A stretch of DNA of 64,000 bases, from NCBI GenBank assembly GCA_026261815.1, contig JAMPIT010000174.1:15624001-15688000 (forward strand). The letters run 5' to 3'. Positions 13,201 through 24,720 of the stretch are shown here, piece by piece (the stretch's first letter is position 1; every line of letters starts with the position of its first letter). The notes beneath the pieces were generated by a model. It made no database searches. It was not told where the DNA came from and worked only from the letters and a program-made list of their open reading frames with translations. This DNA comes from Monarcha castaneiventris obscurior (Eukaryota; Chordata; Aves; Passeriformes; Monarchidae). The position numbers were made by a program, and so were the translations under genes.

Positions 13201-13290
13201 AAATTATCCAGATAACTGACATATTTCCTATGTAAAGAAAACAATCATCTCAAGATGTGTATTTGTTTCAGCAGTATATTTGTCATTTGG
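10236..13290. other. Unique non-coding sequence
   Basis: No gene is recognised. A purine-rich stretch at about 10848-10921 begins with TGAGTCA, an AP-1 consensus, and continues as AGAG/AGCAG repeats. Two homopolymer A runs (about 11222-11233 and 11950-11965) and AT-rich sequence fill the rest. Several TTTGTTGCAG or TTTAG acceptor-like motifs occur without exon support. Confidence 0.55.
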
Positions 13291-13291
13291 T

Positions 13292-13568
13292 ACCCAGTGA
13301 CAGGACCAGAGGCAAATGGTACAAAACCAAAGTACAGGATGTTCCCTCTGGGCATTAAGGAAATACTTTTTAACTGAGAGTGTTAAGGAAATACTTTTTA
13401 ACTGAGACCAAACACTGGCAGAGGTTGCCCAGACAGGTCGTCTCCTACCCTGGTGATATTCAAAAGTCATCTTGACATGGTCCTGGGCCACTGGCTCTAG
13501 GTGGCCCTAGAAGATTGGACCACTTGTCCTCCCGAGGTCCCTTCCAAATGGAGCCACTCTGTGAATCC
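13292..13568 (+). mobile_element. CR1 LINE, 3' portion, sense, with internal duplication
   Basis: In sense orientation it follows CR1 from CCCAGTGACAGGACCAGAGG through GGATGTTCCCTCTG, AGGAAATACTTTTTAACTG, CACTGGCAGAGGTTGCCCAG, GATATTCAAAAGTCATC and GACATGGTCCTGGGC to the 3' tail GAGGTCCCTTCCAA and a degenerate octamer (TCTGTGAATC). This subfamily differs from the copy at 9970. A 28-bp block is tandemly duplicated at 13355-13407. The ORF2 C-terminus it derives from is no longer open. Confidence 0.88.
13355..13407 (+). repeat. 28-bp tandem duplication inside CR1
   Basis: The 25-base string beginning TTAAGGAAATAC and ending AACTGAGA occurs at 13355-13379 and again at 13383-13407, identical in both, separated by GTG (period 28). 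Typical CR1 sequence has this block once, so the second copy is a secondary duplication. Confidence 0.95.
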
Positions 13569-13670
13569 TTTTAAATGGTATCACATAATAAAACAGTCAT
13601 ATTTTATGCCTCCCTTCAAATAGTGCAAAGTAAAGCAAAATTATCAGAAGAGTCCATTGATCTTAGATCT

Positions 13671-13955
13671 AATCATAGAATCAGAAAACTGAAGAATTAC
13701 AGAAGGGTTTGGGTTGGAAGGGACTTTAAAAATGATCTAGTTCCAAGACAATTGCCATGGGCAGGGATGCCTCTCACTATCCCAGGTTGCTCCAAGCCCC
13801 ATCCAGCCTGGCCTTAAACACTTGAAGGGATGGGGCAGCCACAGCTTCTCTGGGGAGCCTGTGCCAGGGCCTCACCACCCTCACAGTAAAGACTTCTTAC
13901 TAATTTCTCACTGATATCCAATCTAAGCAGACTGTCTTTCAGTTCGGAGTCAAAG
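13671..13955 (-). mobile_element. CR1 LINE, 3' portion, antisense
   Basis: The plus strand reads AATCATAGAATCAGAAAACT, then GGGTTTGGGTTGGAAGGGAC, TTGCCATGGGCAGGGATGCC, CCAGGTTGCTCCAAGCCCCA, GGGATGGGGCAGCCACAGCT and CTCACCACCCTCACAGTAAA, and ends with the TCTTTCAGTT region of ORF2. This is the complement of a CR1 3' end, 5'-truncated. It faces the CR1 at 13292 with about 100 bases between them and belongs to the other subfamily type. Confidence 0.9.
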
Positions 13956-14064
13956 CTTTTTGCCTTTTGGAAGATTTGTCTGTGTCTTTGGTGTTTAAGA
14001 GGATAAATAAAAACTTCATTATATGAAGGCTCTATTCTGGCTCGTGCTCTATAAGCAGAGTGCC

Positions 14065-14168
14065 TGACTTTCCCAAAAGTTTTTCTGTGCCCTGCTGGGG
14101 ATCACACAGTTATTTCATGGCAGAGCCAACACAAACGTAGAAAGACCTGTTTCAGAATTCACCATATG
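14065..14168 (-). mobile_element. MIR-like SINE remnant, antisense
   Basis: GACTTTCCCAAAAG is followed after an insertion by GGGGATCACACAGTTATTTC and ATGGCAGAGCCAACAC, then AGACCTGTTTCAG. This follows the reverse complement of MIR: GACTTGCCCAAGGTCACACAG, GTGGCAGAGC, AGGTCTG. The order of blocks is right and the sequence is old and diverged. Confidence 0.5.
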
Positions 14169-14169
14169 C

Positions 14170-16117
14170 CTAAATTGCACTTTATTCTGGTAATTTTTTA
14201 ATGCTGCTGCTTCAACTTTGCTTTCTCCTTCAATGAACTCCTCAACATTTTATACTGGGTTGTTTTATTCACGACCTCTGCCTTCACACCTTCTTGCTTC
14301 CCTGCAAGCAACTTCCATATGTTAATCCGTAATGTGAGTGAAATAAGACAGTCCTACCCCAAGAACTGGGACACAGGGAGCAGTGGGCTGGAAGCACAAT
14401 GAGGTCTCCTGAGCTGCCAGAATTATGAACATTTAGGGACCTCTCTGTGGTGCATCGAGAGGTGAGTCCAAGAGACACAGCATCAGTATGTCATCCATCT
14501 ACCTGAGGCAGGTAGGAGAAAAAGAAACAGGACAGTTGTAATGTAACTTTTCAGCCTTGCTGGTCTCTAGACCTTTGTCAACTAAGCTGTCTGGCAGGAA
14601 GGAATTCATCAGGATTTCCTATTTCCTGAGTGGGTTTCATCTCACCTAACTTTAGACATGGAAGTGTGAACTATCAAAGCCTGTTAGTCACTCAGGAATA
14701 AAAGGCTGAGTTTTTCTTAAAATAAAGAAATAAAAGGCAATTCCAGAAGGCAATTTAGACAAGTGCTCGGGATAGCTGGAATGAATCACACACTGGAAAT
14801 GCCCATTTCTCTCCATTCACAAGAGAAGGCAGCTGAATGACTGCTCCAGAAGTCTCCATGTGAGCTGGGCACCCTTGACTCCCTTCAAAGACAATGGAGC
14901 AAAATAGGCCCCTTTTAAATGCAATTCATCCAGCCAAATGCACACAGATGATTCACAGTGTACATGTGCTTTTCCTCAATGACTATTCACGAGCCTGGGG
15001 AGACTTGCTCAAAGATCTCTCTGCTGCAATGTTTCATTCACTTAATGAATCCCACCAGGACTGGGCCCGGAGTTATCCTACTTTTCTTCTTTTTTTTTTT
15101 CTTTTTTCAATCACAGAGGAAGATTGTGCTTCAGCTAAATATGATATCCAGAGTTCTTGGTTCCTAAAGGAGTGTGTAAAAAAATCCTGTGTTGTCTTCA
15201 CTTTGCTTTACTCTTCCTCAAGTCCTGCTGCTGCCATCTCACGGAATTCCTTCCTTCCTACTCTGTGACCAAGGGATCAGTCACACCTGTTTCCTCCCTA
15301 ATCCTGACTCTTCTTTCAGCTCCACTGTTCAACCACTCTGTATCTCACTGGTTTACATTCACTCAGATTTTTCTGGTCTATTCCATTTTGACCCTGTTGC
15401 TGATTTAAGCAAATTCTTATCTGTGTTTCTCTCCTATTTCCTCCTCTCCTCTTGCACCCATTGCCATTAAATCGGTACCTGTATCTCAGAGCTCATAGTC
15501 TAGAAATAATATGTAGATACAGAAGTTTGAAACTACCCCTGTTTCTGTATGGTATGAACCATCCAAATCAGAAGGGTCTTTGTCTTGGACCACAGAACAC
15601 CCAAACTTTGGCTTCACTTAGGATAGGACAGTAGAACTACTGAAATAAGTCTTAAAATGTATGATATGAATAAAACTAAATAAATTAGTAAACCCTAAAT
15701 ATGCTGAGAATTATCTTATTTCCACCAGGAAAAAAATGATTGTAGATGGTTTTGCCTCAGACATAAAATATATGTCTGGAAATATTTAAACTACAACAGT
15801 CAAATGTCTTTTCTCTATTATGCACAGAAGAATAATTTGCAGTTCTACATTTTCACTCATAGGTGGCGATAGAAAATTGATATATTATTTACCATGCTTT
15901 TTCTCAAAGATGCTCCAGAGAGGCTAGAGAAAGCATAGTGTACTCTTTCAGACATTTAGAGTGATGGATTTTTCTTGTTTTGTGCGCTAGGACATTTGTA
16001 GAAGGTCATTTAAAATTGTGTCTGCACATCAAACGTACCTGTGTGTACCTCTCCAGACAAACACGTAGGAAGAATTCAGCCTCTGTCTCCTTAGCTTGCT
16101 CTTTTTATTTCTTTTTT
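14170..16117. other. Unique non-coding sequence
   Basis: No gene or family is recognised. A pyrimidine-rich tract at 15081-15107 is followed by AATCACAG. Several overlapping plus-strand frames of 60-124 codons lie at 14894-15634 in different phases and show no domain. Pyrimidine-rich composition, which depletes stops on this strand, explains them. Confidence 0.55.
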
Positions 16118-16329
16118 TCCCTTCCTTCCTTCCTTCCTTCCTTCCTTCCTTCCTTCCTTCCTTCCTTCCTTCCTTCCTTCCTTCCTTCCTCCCCTCCTTC
16201 CTTCCTTCCTTCCTTCCTTCCTTCCTTCCTTCCTTCCGTCCTTCCTTCCTTCCTTCCTTCCTTCCTTCCTTCCTTCCTTCCTTCCTTCCTTCCTTCCTTC
16301 CTTCCTTCCTTCCTTCCTTCCTTCCTTCT
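16118..16329. repeat. (TTCC)n microsatellite, about 210 bp
   Basis: A tetranucleotide array of TTCC/CTTC runs for about 50 units. It is interrupted by a CCCCT variant at about 16189-16195 and a single G at 16238. All frames through it encode PSFL or EGRK repeats, which are artefacts. The strand is entirely pyrimidine apart from the one G, so it could form triplex (H-DNA). Confidence 0.98.
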
Positions 16330-18170
16330 TTTTTCTTTTTATATTATTTTCCTCACCTGCCAGCTTGCCTATTTCCTTCCCTTCCTCCATCTCTCTCTCT
16401 CACCATGAATTGCTCCTTACTTTTCTTTTTCCAGTTTCATTACCTCACTCTTTTTCCTAACAGAAAAAAAATCAGCAGTTGTTTTAACTGTTTTGTCCCT
16501 CTTGAATTCAAAATGAAATTGATCCAAGGGAGCTCTCTGGATCTATGTCCTCTGTGTGTGCACACAGATGCTGGTACCTTTCCCTCTCCCTCATGTATCC
16601 AAAGATGCAAATGGTAGTTCCCAGTGACAATACCAATATGTTCACTTTCCTATTCACAGCTGTCAGAATGATGCAATAAAAAAACACCCTGAACTTTATG
16701 GTAAATGCCTCAGGGTAAATGTAGCTCACATATGCCATTACAGTATCTCTTTGTTTTGTTCCTTGGAATATAAATACCTTCGTCTTGAAATACCTTCATA
16801 TTATCTTCAACTCAGAAAAGAAAAGGTAAAAAAATATCCGTTAAAACAAAATATCTAAAGTCTGCATGTTCTCCCTAACAGGTGATCACACTGGAAGGTA
16901 TTCATGGTGCTTAAATTAGAACATTTCACCCAGGCAGGAATCCACACCATAAACTTCCTTATGGTCAGTGTCCTATTTGGTGACAGAACTTTCCCTCTGG
17001 AATAGCCCACTGTGAAAAATCTGCCTATGTCACATCAAGGCAATTAAAATTACTTATTTGGGTATATATCTATCTTCATCATTTCAGAATACTAGGTAGA
17101 ATATTAGATGGACACAGATCTCTTGGCACCTAACTAAGAATTGAGGATAGGGCAATAGTTGTACAAATCTCCTTTTTACAGATGACGGAAAGAGATTTTA
17201 AGAGAGCAAGTCAGACTTGAGCCAGTCTAATCCAAGTTTCCAGCTGATCCAGCAATTACATATGTCCAAATGAAGCAAAAATACATCAAGATTTACATTT
17301 CACAAGCATAAACTTGTAATAGGCAAAGCATCTTTCAGCCATTCCCACTGTTCTACTTCCTATATTAATTTAAAGATTCATTCTTCCTGTTGCTAAACCA
17401 GGAAAAATCTGCCAAACAAGTTGCTTTGGAATCATGTTTCCCACTGTGAACAACACTGGAAATTTTTTAATGAAGAGGCCCTAATAGACTCCATCAAAAC
17501 CTTGAAGAAAATTTTCTTCTTCACTTGTCACTGAAGACTGAGTTGCTCCTATTAATTTTGTCCTCAAATGTGCACTAAAACTCTTTTGTGGAAGGTTCGT
17601 TTTCATTTTATTTCTTTCTTCCTGTAAAAGATATTGTGTGATTCAATTTTCAGAGTATGAACGAGATGATAAGAAAATATTCCTGGGGTGGACTTCGCTC
17701 TCCTGTGTCTCCTGTAAACAAACAATCTTAGGCTCCAGTTAGGGAGTTCTGTCAGGCCTTGGTGGCCACCACTTGCCCACTCCAGCTGTTCTCTGGTCTT
17801 CAACTAGTTCTCAGACCAATTTTAGGGCAGCTTAGCAATTTTGTGACTGTTTTGATATGTGCTGCACTTTTTTTTTTTGCAAGAGCTCATGGGAAGTCTA
17901 TTTACATGTATCATGGTGTGGAGTATCAACTCCAAGACAAAACAAAACTCTGCTGGAGAAGCAGACAATACACAAATGCCTACCTACAAAAAAAAAATGT
18001 GCATAAACTCTGCTCTCACTGGAGCTCATCAGCACAGTCCAGCTGCTTCTTGTTTACAGTGAGGGCAATGTTTTCCCTTACTGGAATAAATATGTCCAGT
18101 CTTTTGTAACAAACATCAGAGTTCCCAAGAGCTCTTTCAACAAATATTTAGAAAGTTATGGCATGATGAG
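16330..18170. other. Unique non-coding sequence with a MIR-like scrap
   Basis: Apart from the MIR-like piece at 17166-17240, nothing is recognised. The plus-strand frame at 17759-18109 (116 codons) runs through a T9 tract and has no recognisable domain. Confidence 0.55.
17166..17245 (-). mobile_element. MIR-like SINE remnant, antisense
   Basis: CCTTTTTACAGATGACGGAA and TTAAGAGAGCAAGTCAGACT follow the reverse complement of the MIR core (CATTTTACAGATGAGGAAAC, then a TTAAGTGACTTGCC-like block). Diverged and short, but the blocks are in order. Confidence 0.42.
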
Positions 18171-18236
18171 AGGTAAAGCTAGAAGTAAGAAATGAATCTG
18201 AGGTGGGGTTTCAGCTCCACTCTTAAGTCCAAGGCT
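18171..18236 (-). mobile_element. Possible MIR-like SINE scrap, antisense
   Basis: AAAGCTAGAAGTAAGAAATG, a GGGGTTTCAGCTCCACTC block and AAGTCCAAGGC loosely follow the part of MIR that reads GCTAGTAAGTGGCAGAGC, ATTTGAACCC, CTCCAAGGCC on this strand. Similarity is weak. Confidence 0.28.
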
Positions 18237-21200
18237 GAAGTTTTGATTTCTGGTTTTAGTGCATCTCTAGGAAAAGCTGTGCCGTTCTGGTGATCGAGCT
18301 GAGACCGTAATTAGCAACATTTTTTTTTCTGAGCTATCATATTCATCTTTCAAACTTATGAATGTACAGATAATGAAAGTCTTAAGTGAACTCATTATTC
18401 ACTTATTAATATTAATGTATTTCTTCAGCAAACAACTTTTATCAGTGGTTTGTCAAAATAAGGAATAGTGAATATTAATACAATATAAATGATCTATAAT
18501 TTGGGCCACGCTACTCTCCAGCTATGACTAGAAAGAAAAAAAGTCTGAAAAGGGGAGGACAAAGATAGAATGAAATGGATTCAGTATAGAAATTATGAAA
18601 TTTTAAGCACCGTTTTCTAATTCCTCCCCCACTTCCAATCCTTTGTTCTTTCTCTTTTATGTTTCCTCAATTCTCTGGTTTAGAATTTATCTGGATAAAG
18701 AAAAGTTCACTTTTCTCAGAAGTTTTATAATTTTTCATAAATTCTTAGGGAAAGCAACATTTTTTAGCAACAAGTAAAAATAAACTATCCTCGAAAAATG
18801 TAAATTCTTGACTACAAAATATCACTTGCGAAAGATATTTCAGCTTCCTTTCTCACTCATGGGCTTCAGATCACTGGAATATCTAAGTAAAACAAGTATG
18901 TAACAGATATGAATATCTAAAAATTTAAATTTTCATTCAAATATTGCCTAGTATTGAGGAAGTCATTTGGGGACTTTCCAACTTTTTATTTAGTTCTGAA
19001 CAAATCTCTTGTTCTTGTTAAAATTACATATTTTCTTCAGAATCTTCTTCACTGCAGTATTTTTTTAAGATATAGTTTTAAAGGAACAGCAAAAATGTGA
19101 CCTCTCAAGGTGTGCAGAAGTTTCAATGATGTGAAAGAATTATATTTGAAGCTTCTTTCAGGTTTTTTGTGACACCATCTTCTCTCACAGATCTTCGGTC
19201 CTTGTTCTGAGATAAAGGAGATGAGACCACTCCTCTTCAGCTGTAATCACAAAGGTCCGGATCACAATATTGTCATATCTCAAGATTTTATCCTCAGTAC
19301 CATAATATTTGTCTGTTTTGGTTTGGGTTTTTTTGGGTTTTTTTACATAAGCTTCTGGGCCTCAGTTTTCATTTCAAGAAAACTAAGTTTCTTGGCTCTT
19401 TGAAATACAATTTCCTCTTGGAAAATATGAGTTATTGGAGTCCCAACAAGCTAAAAGATGAGCTAAAGTATCCCACACAAGTTATGTTTAAATTATTTTT
19501 AATCTTTAGGCAATCTTTCAGTGATCCTGAGCTTCTGACCTTCCTTTAATTCTGAACAGGTGCTCAAGGAGGTTACGTTATTAATATCAATAAGTCCAAC
19601 ATTTTTCTTCAATAAAAACCCTTTAATAGAGTTTTGATAACGTGAATAATCTTCTGTTAAGATAAGAGGAGGAAAATAAAGAACTAGCCCAAAGATCTGT
19701 TTAGCTCATGTTCAATTAGAACACGTCTTTTCAAGCAAGGATTTTTTTTCTTTCAGCTGTAAAATAGGCCCAGATTTACCACTGTGAAAGAACCCTTTGG
19801 GGATTTTCTTAGCTTCATTTTCACCGTGCAAATTGCTTTCAGATTTTTTCTTGGCTTTGAAAAAGATGTATGGCCAAAAATCTATATGCTTTAAGATGTG
19901 GACTGTCAAAAAAAAAAAAAAAGGAGGGTTGATCTGTGAAAATTACTCATGGAAATGTTTGGATGTTAGGTTAGCTTCCTGGTTGTGTGGGAAATTAGAC
20001 AACTACATGATAATGCATTTATATTGACTTTCTAAAGAATCAGCTCTTAATTAGATGTCAGTGTGTTTATGTTTTTGTGAGCTCAAACCCACATGCAGCT
20101 TATTCTGGTTTTTAAAATCTCTGCCAGGATTCACTGTTTAACGGAGTTTGATGGAAGCCAATGGAAAAGCCATAAGAGGGCTTTTCAAGCCAAACATGGG
20201 TACCTTTACCGTGCTCAAAGGTCAAGCACCTTGATTGTATCCCACTCACACACTGCAAAGTGACCATAAGTCATGTAAAAAGAAATCTCAAGCTGTGCCT
20301 GCTCCTGAAGACAGATTCCCTGCTTCTGCTTTAGGAATTGGTCAATGATTGAATTTATCATGAAGCACTAGAGGAAGGGCTCCTGTGATGAAAGGCAGAA
20401 ATTAAGCAACAATCTCAAGGTCTGCATTTTGTTTTTCCCTCAGTAACACATTTATTGAAACACAGAACTCTTCAGGGTGGAGAGTGCACTTTTGAAAATG
20501 TGCTGGCCTTTCTAAATTGAGTAAAAGTGTGCAAATTTTAGAAGTGATAAAGCACCTGCAATAAGCACGAAAACCAAAGGAAGCCGTGGGTGCTCAGCAT
20601 TTGTTTTACAATTTCACTTCCATTTAAGCTTCAGTGGTGTAAGAGCTATTTGAGGGACCAAGAGGGAGATTTTCAAATGCACCTTTACTATATGTAGGAA
20701 CAGAACACCACCACAGAAGCTGGTGGGATCTGTGTTTCTAAATCTCTGGCTAGATTACACTAAAACTTAAGAAAATCTCCATCAAAACCAATCCCCCAAA
20801 ACACCTGTAAGTTTTACTTGCAGGTAATCAAAGAAAAGTGGTGATTGGATGCAGAAAATGCAGAGAATGAGGAGGCTGCTAAAAAGATTCTGGCAAAAAC
20901 ACAGAAAAAGAGGAGATTTCATGTCTTCAGCAAGAAGTCAGTGCACCATTTTGCTAAAGGGGCAGAGACACAAAGGGAGCTTAAAGTGTGACCAGCATGA
21001 GGAAAAGAGAAACTGGAGACCTTCCTGAAAGGTGTCGCAATTAGAGATCAGCAAATGTAAATGATAACTTTATTTCTGGGTTGCAGCAGAGATTTCACCT
21101 GATCATGTTCAGTGTTGCTCCCAGTCCTGTGTACGTCTAATTAAAAGACATGAATTTAAATACGTCATAGTTGATTTATACCAGATAGGGTCAATCACAG

Positions 21201-22628
21201 CTGCTAAAGCCTTTTTTACAATTTAGCCTACAGCAAAATGTTAGAATTCATGCCCCCAGCATTTCTGCAGTCAGGGATATCTTGGGTTGCTATTGTGTCA
21301 ACATGATGAAAGTATTACAGATTTCTCTTTAATACTACAAAGTTGCCCTAAAGAGACAATGATTTAACTGGAGGGGGTTATATTCATGTTGGCAGTACAG
21401 TGACAAAATGGTTAAGAATCAAAAAATGCAATGTAGAGAGCAAACATTGCATTTCCTTAAAGAAAACAAGTACAAAAATGAAGTTCCAAGCTCTGGAGCC
21501 CAGTCAAGCTGAATTACAGTCAATAGACCTTACTTTCTTAAGGAAAAGACTATGGAAGAAAACAGAAGTTGTGACAATAGTTTTAAAATTAAAGGTTTGT
21601 AGCTGGAGCTCGAAAAGTTGAAAAGTAGCTGAAAAGCTGCTCTGAGGAATGGAGTTGGGTAGGGGATGGTGTCGAAGACACACTGGGGAAGACACCAAAA
21701 GAAACCAATGCATGGTAATGCCAGGAGACTGTAGCTGTGACCCAGACTTTTAAAATGAGAAGGGAATTAGGCACAGATATTCTGCTGAAATTCAATTTCA
21801 TTTGAGTTTACCTTCTTTTCATTAGGGGTCTGCTAGTTATTGCTTTTTCTGTTTACCTCTTCTCAGGAAAACTCACAATGTTTGAGTTGATCTGAGCTGA
21901 GATACTTTTTTTCCTTGTTAAAAGTCAAACAAAAGGTTTGCCTCATCTAGAAACACAGCATTTTCCTTTTAAAATGAAGTCCTGAGTCAGAAATGTGAGA
22001 ATATTTGAGTCTTGTCTTTCACTTGCAGGCACAAGGTATTAGATGCTAATATTCACTTTTCTTCTTCCCTAACCTGAATCATCCTGTCCATCCAGGTAGG
22101 GGCAGGTCCGTCTGTGCAGCTGAGTGTGCTGAAATCACCTCAAGTGCTTGTTGCTTTCCTCCACTTGCATGAATGGCATTTTCAATGGGCTACAGAAAAA
22201 AACCTTAGACTTCCATCCTGCTACTGATTGGGCTGTCCAAGAGGAAGTGAAATCTGTGTCATACATCTTATACTAATTCACCTTTAATTACTTTGTACAG
22301 AGATAATCAATATCAATATTGAAATATCAGCCCCCTTGGTCAAAGTAAGTGGTCATTCCAAGAAATCCTATTAATCTGAGGATGATTTCAGAGTCACTGA
22401 TCCTCTGGGAAACGTCTTCCATCATTATGAGGTGAAATTCCACCCTGCACTGCGCAACTTCCGAACGTAACTAATTTTGAGGTTTAGAAGTGAGCAGAGA
22501 AGTAGGAAGTAGAAACGAAAAGGTGAGTCTTAGTCACCTCAGAAGAAAGCAGAAGATCATCTGAGTTGTGAGGAGCTTGATTTGAAGGCCAGTATAGTCT
22601 TGTGGATCCATAACTTGTGGATCATTAA
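18237..22628. other. Unique AT-rich non-coding sequence
   Basis: No gene or family is recognised. GT-rich low-complexity sequence lies at 19313-19345 and a run of about 14 A at 19909-19922. All frames are 76 codons or shorter. The TAAT-rich stretch around 21100-21200 could be regulatory but nothing tests it. Confidence 0.55.
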
Positions 22629-22629
22629 A

Positions 22630-22775
22630 TTGCACCAGGAAAGGTTTAAGTTGCACATTAGGAAGAATTTCTTCGCTGAAAGTGTGATTAGATATTGGAA
22701 TGGGCTGCCCAAGGAGGTGGTGGACTCACCACCCCTGGAAGTGTTTAAGGAAAGCCTGGACATGGCACTCATTGA
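22630..22775 (+). mobile_element. CR1 LINE fragment with ORF2 C-terminus still readable
   Basis: A sense CR1 copy: GGAAAGGTTTAAGTTGCACA, TTAGGAAGAATTTCTTCGCT, ATTGGAATGGGCTGCCCAAG, GAGGTGGTGGACTC and CTGGAAGTGTTTAAGGAAAG. The plus frame still translates to RKNFFAESVIRYWNGLPKEV followed by a VDSPPLEVFKESLD segment, the conserved C-terminal motif of the CR1 reverse transcriptase protein. The copy covers only about 50 codons of ORF2 and is cut at the 5' end; the usual octamer tail is reduced to TTGATTCTGTG. It is a dead fragment. Confidence 0.88.
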
Positions 22776-24266
22776 TTCTGTGTAATAAAACCACTTCTTA
22801 TTGCCAATCTAATCCTAAGGTACATCAGAGGGGGTTTTCTGAGCAATTGATATGATGAAACATGGAAGTCTTAAACAGTTCTCCTGCAGGTGTCTACATA
22901 TCTTAGCTCCTGGTATAGTCAAAGAACATGAAGTGAAAATTCAGTGGGCTCTAAAACTTAGTTAATTTGCCTAAATGAAAGTGTCAATTGCCATTTGAGG
23001 TTCCTCTGCGGACACAACTTGGCTGTCACCTGCATTTTCAGTATGGCTCATGTCTCCTACAAGGACCGTGTCATGTTTGTCCAAGCTATGTACAGGTTGC
23101 AACTCCTCTAGGATATCTCCATGACTGGAATCTGTGATACTTGTGGTGCTCAGATTATCAGCTCACCCTGAGGTTGTTATCTAGGACAGCGCCCAGTTGC
23201 CTAAATACAGTCATGTATAATTTTAGATTCCGAGAAGTGTCTTGCTTGGCCTCTAGCTTCTGCTTCACAGTGATGTCACCTCCCATAAATCCTATGTTAT
23301 ATTTGTCAGTCCAGTAGGAATGCCTTAGGCATTTCAAAAGGCCACAGATATTTAAGTTTCAGAAAGTTTAAACAGTTGAATTCTACTCTTCATGGCTGGT
23401 CAGCTAAATAGTTTTCTGGATACAATGATTGTCAGCTGTACCTAAAGGGAGATTAAATACTCAGGTCATATATGGATGCCTATATATATGTTATTTAATC
23501 TTAAATGGGATCCCGCCCCAGGAATCACTCATGGATCATTAAAATTTTACATGTTAATCTTGAGCATGCTGGCTACCAGAAAAAAAATCCCTCTTATTTG
23601 CATTTCCAGCAAAGCTCTTGTTAGAGACATCTTGTTCGCAGTGAAGAATACAGAATTTGAAGTATAATGACTAAAACAAAGGTTTATACAGACCATAATT
23701 AAATTCTTAGCAACAGAACTGGGTGTATATTGCAGACCAAGAGAAATTTGTAGATGAAGTTTCACTGAAGCTCATTCCTGGAGATGGGAAACCAGTCTTT
23801 GGTTGTAAACTGTGCATCAGGACTGCACGCTTGCCACTTATCTCAGTGCAAAACTTCTTGTAAATAATATAAAAATAAATTAAAACATACTTGAAGGAGC
23901 AAATGTGTGTTTTCTGTGGAATGTCAAATAGTGGGATTTTGCTCATCATCCATTTTTGATGGGAAATCCCTTTGCCTTTTTCAATTTCCATTACCTTTAC
24001 ATTGTTGGAAATGTTAAATTAAACCAGTGGACTTGATCCCTCCTGAGCCTGTACCACTGACATCTGAAATATCCAATGCATCATTCTCAGGTGGATATTT
24101 TCCCTCTTCTTTCAATATACTCAGCAAAAACTGAAGAAAATATTTTTGAATCCGTTGGTGGTTCTATCCAGCCATCAATCAGGGTCAAATGTTCCACTAC
24201 AATTTGAGCTGGTGGCGAAACCAGCCAAAGTCTACTCTAAAATTGTAAATCAAAGCCATCATTTTG

Positions 24267-24282
24267 AGGTCAGGTCAGGTCA
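24267..24282 (+). promoter_or_regulatory. Three overlapping AGGTCA half-sites
   Basis: AGGTCAGGTCAGGTCA holds the nuclear-receptor half-site AGGTCA at 24267, 24272 and 24277 (period 5, sharing the terminal A). Overlapping half-sites cannot all be bound at once. A single monomer or an everted arrangement is possible. It may equally be a 3-unit microsatellite. Confidence 0.25.
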
Positions 24283-24447
24283 TGGCACTGGAAGCATTTA
24301 CTAGCTCAGATACCTCAGTGTCTCCCTCCTTGTTATAGAACTAAGGGCAAACAACTATACTCCTCATACATAAATTTTAAACTTGAGACAATAGCACATG
24401 AAAGATGAGGGCCAGCAACTTTACATTGATTTTTTTGGCCTAAAAAT

Positions 24448-24483
24448 ATTTTAGATTGACTATTGTTATAGTCAATCTAAAAT
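24448..24483. repeat. Perfect 16-bp inverted repeat, 4-nt loop
   Basis: The left arm ATTTTAGATTGACTAT (24448-24463) is the exact reverse complement of the right arm ATAGTCAATCTAAAAT (24468-24483), with loop TGTT. Sixteen uninterrupted pairs are well beyond typical chance symmetry in this window. The stem is shorter than a usual miRNA precursor. It could be a remnant of a foldback element or a local inverted duplication. Confidence 0.85.
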
Positions 24484-24680
24484 TAGATCCTGGTCACTCA
24501 AAGGACAAGACATCTTTCTTTAAAAATCCTTTTTGAAATCAGATATTTCACATTTAATAGCAGGAGCAAAACTGGAACCTTAAAAAAAATGAAACGTTTC
24601 TCTGCATATCCTTTCTTTTCTCTATAGGAGATAAGAAGAAAAAAGTACCCTGATCCTGAAAGAAAAGAAAATCAGATGTA

Positions 24681-24720
24681 GACTTGGATGAAATAGAATA
24701 TATTCTATTTGGACTTGGAT
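24681..24720. repeat. 20-bp perfect palindrome framed by direct repeats
   Basis: AAATAGAATATATTCTATTT (24691-24710) equals its own reverse complement. It is bracketed by direct copies of GACTTGGAT at 24681-24689 and 24712-24720. The layout, a palindrome between short direct repeats, resembles a tiny insertion with target duplication, although a 31-bp local duplication explains it as well. Confidence 0.8.

Noticed and set aside
16096..16617. 173-codon plus-strand frame and overlapping frames through the TTCC array
   Set aside because: Protein is almost entirely a PSFL repeat produced by the microsatellite; all frames there are open because the strand lacks A.
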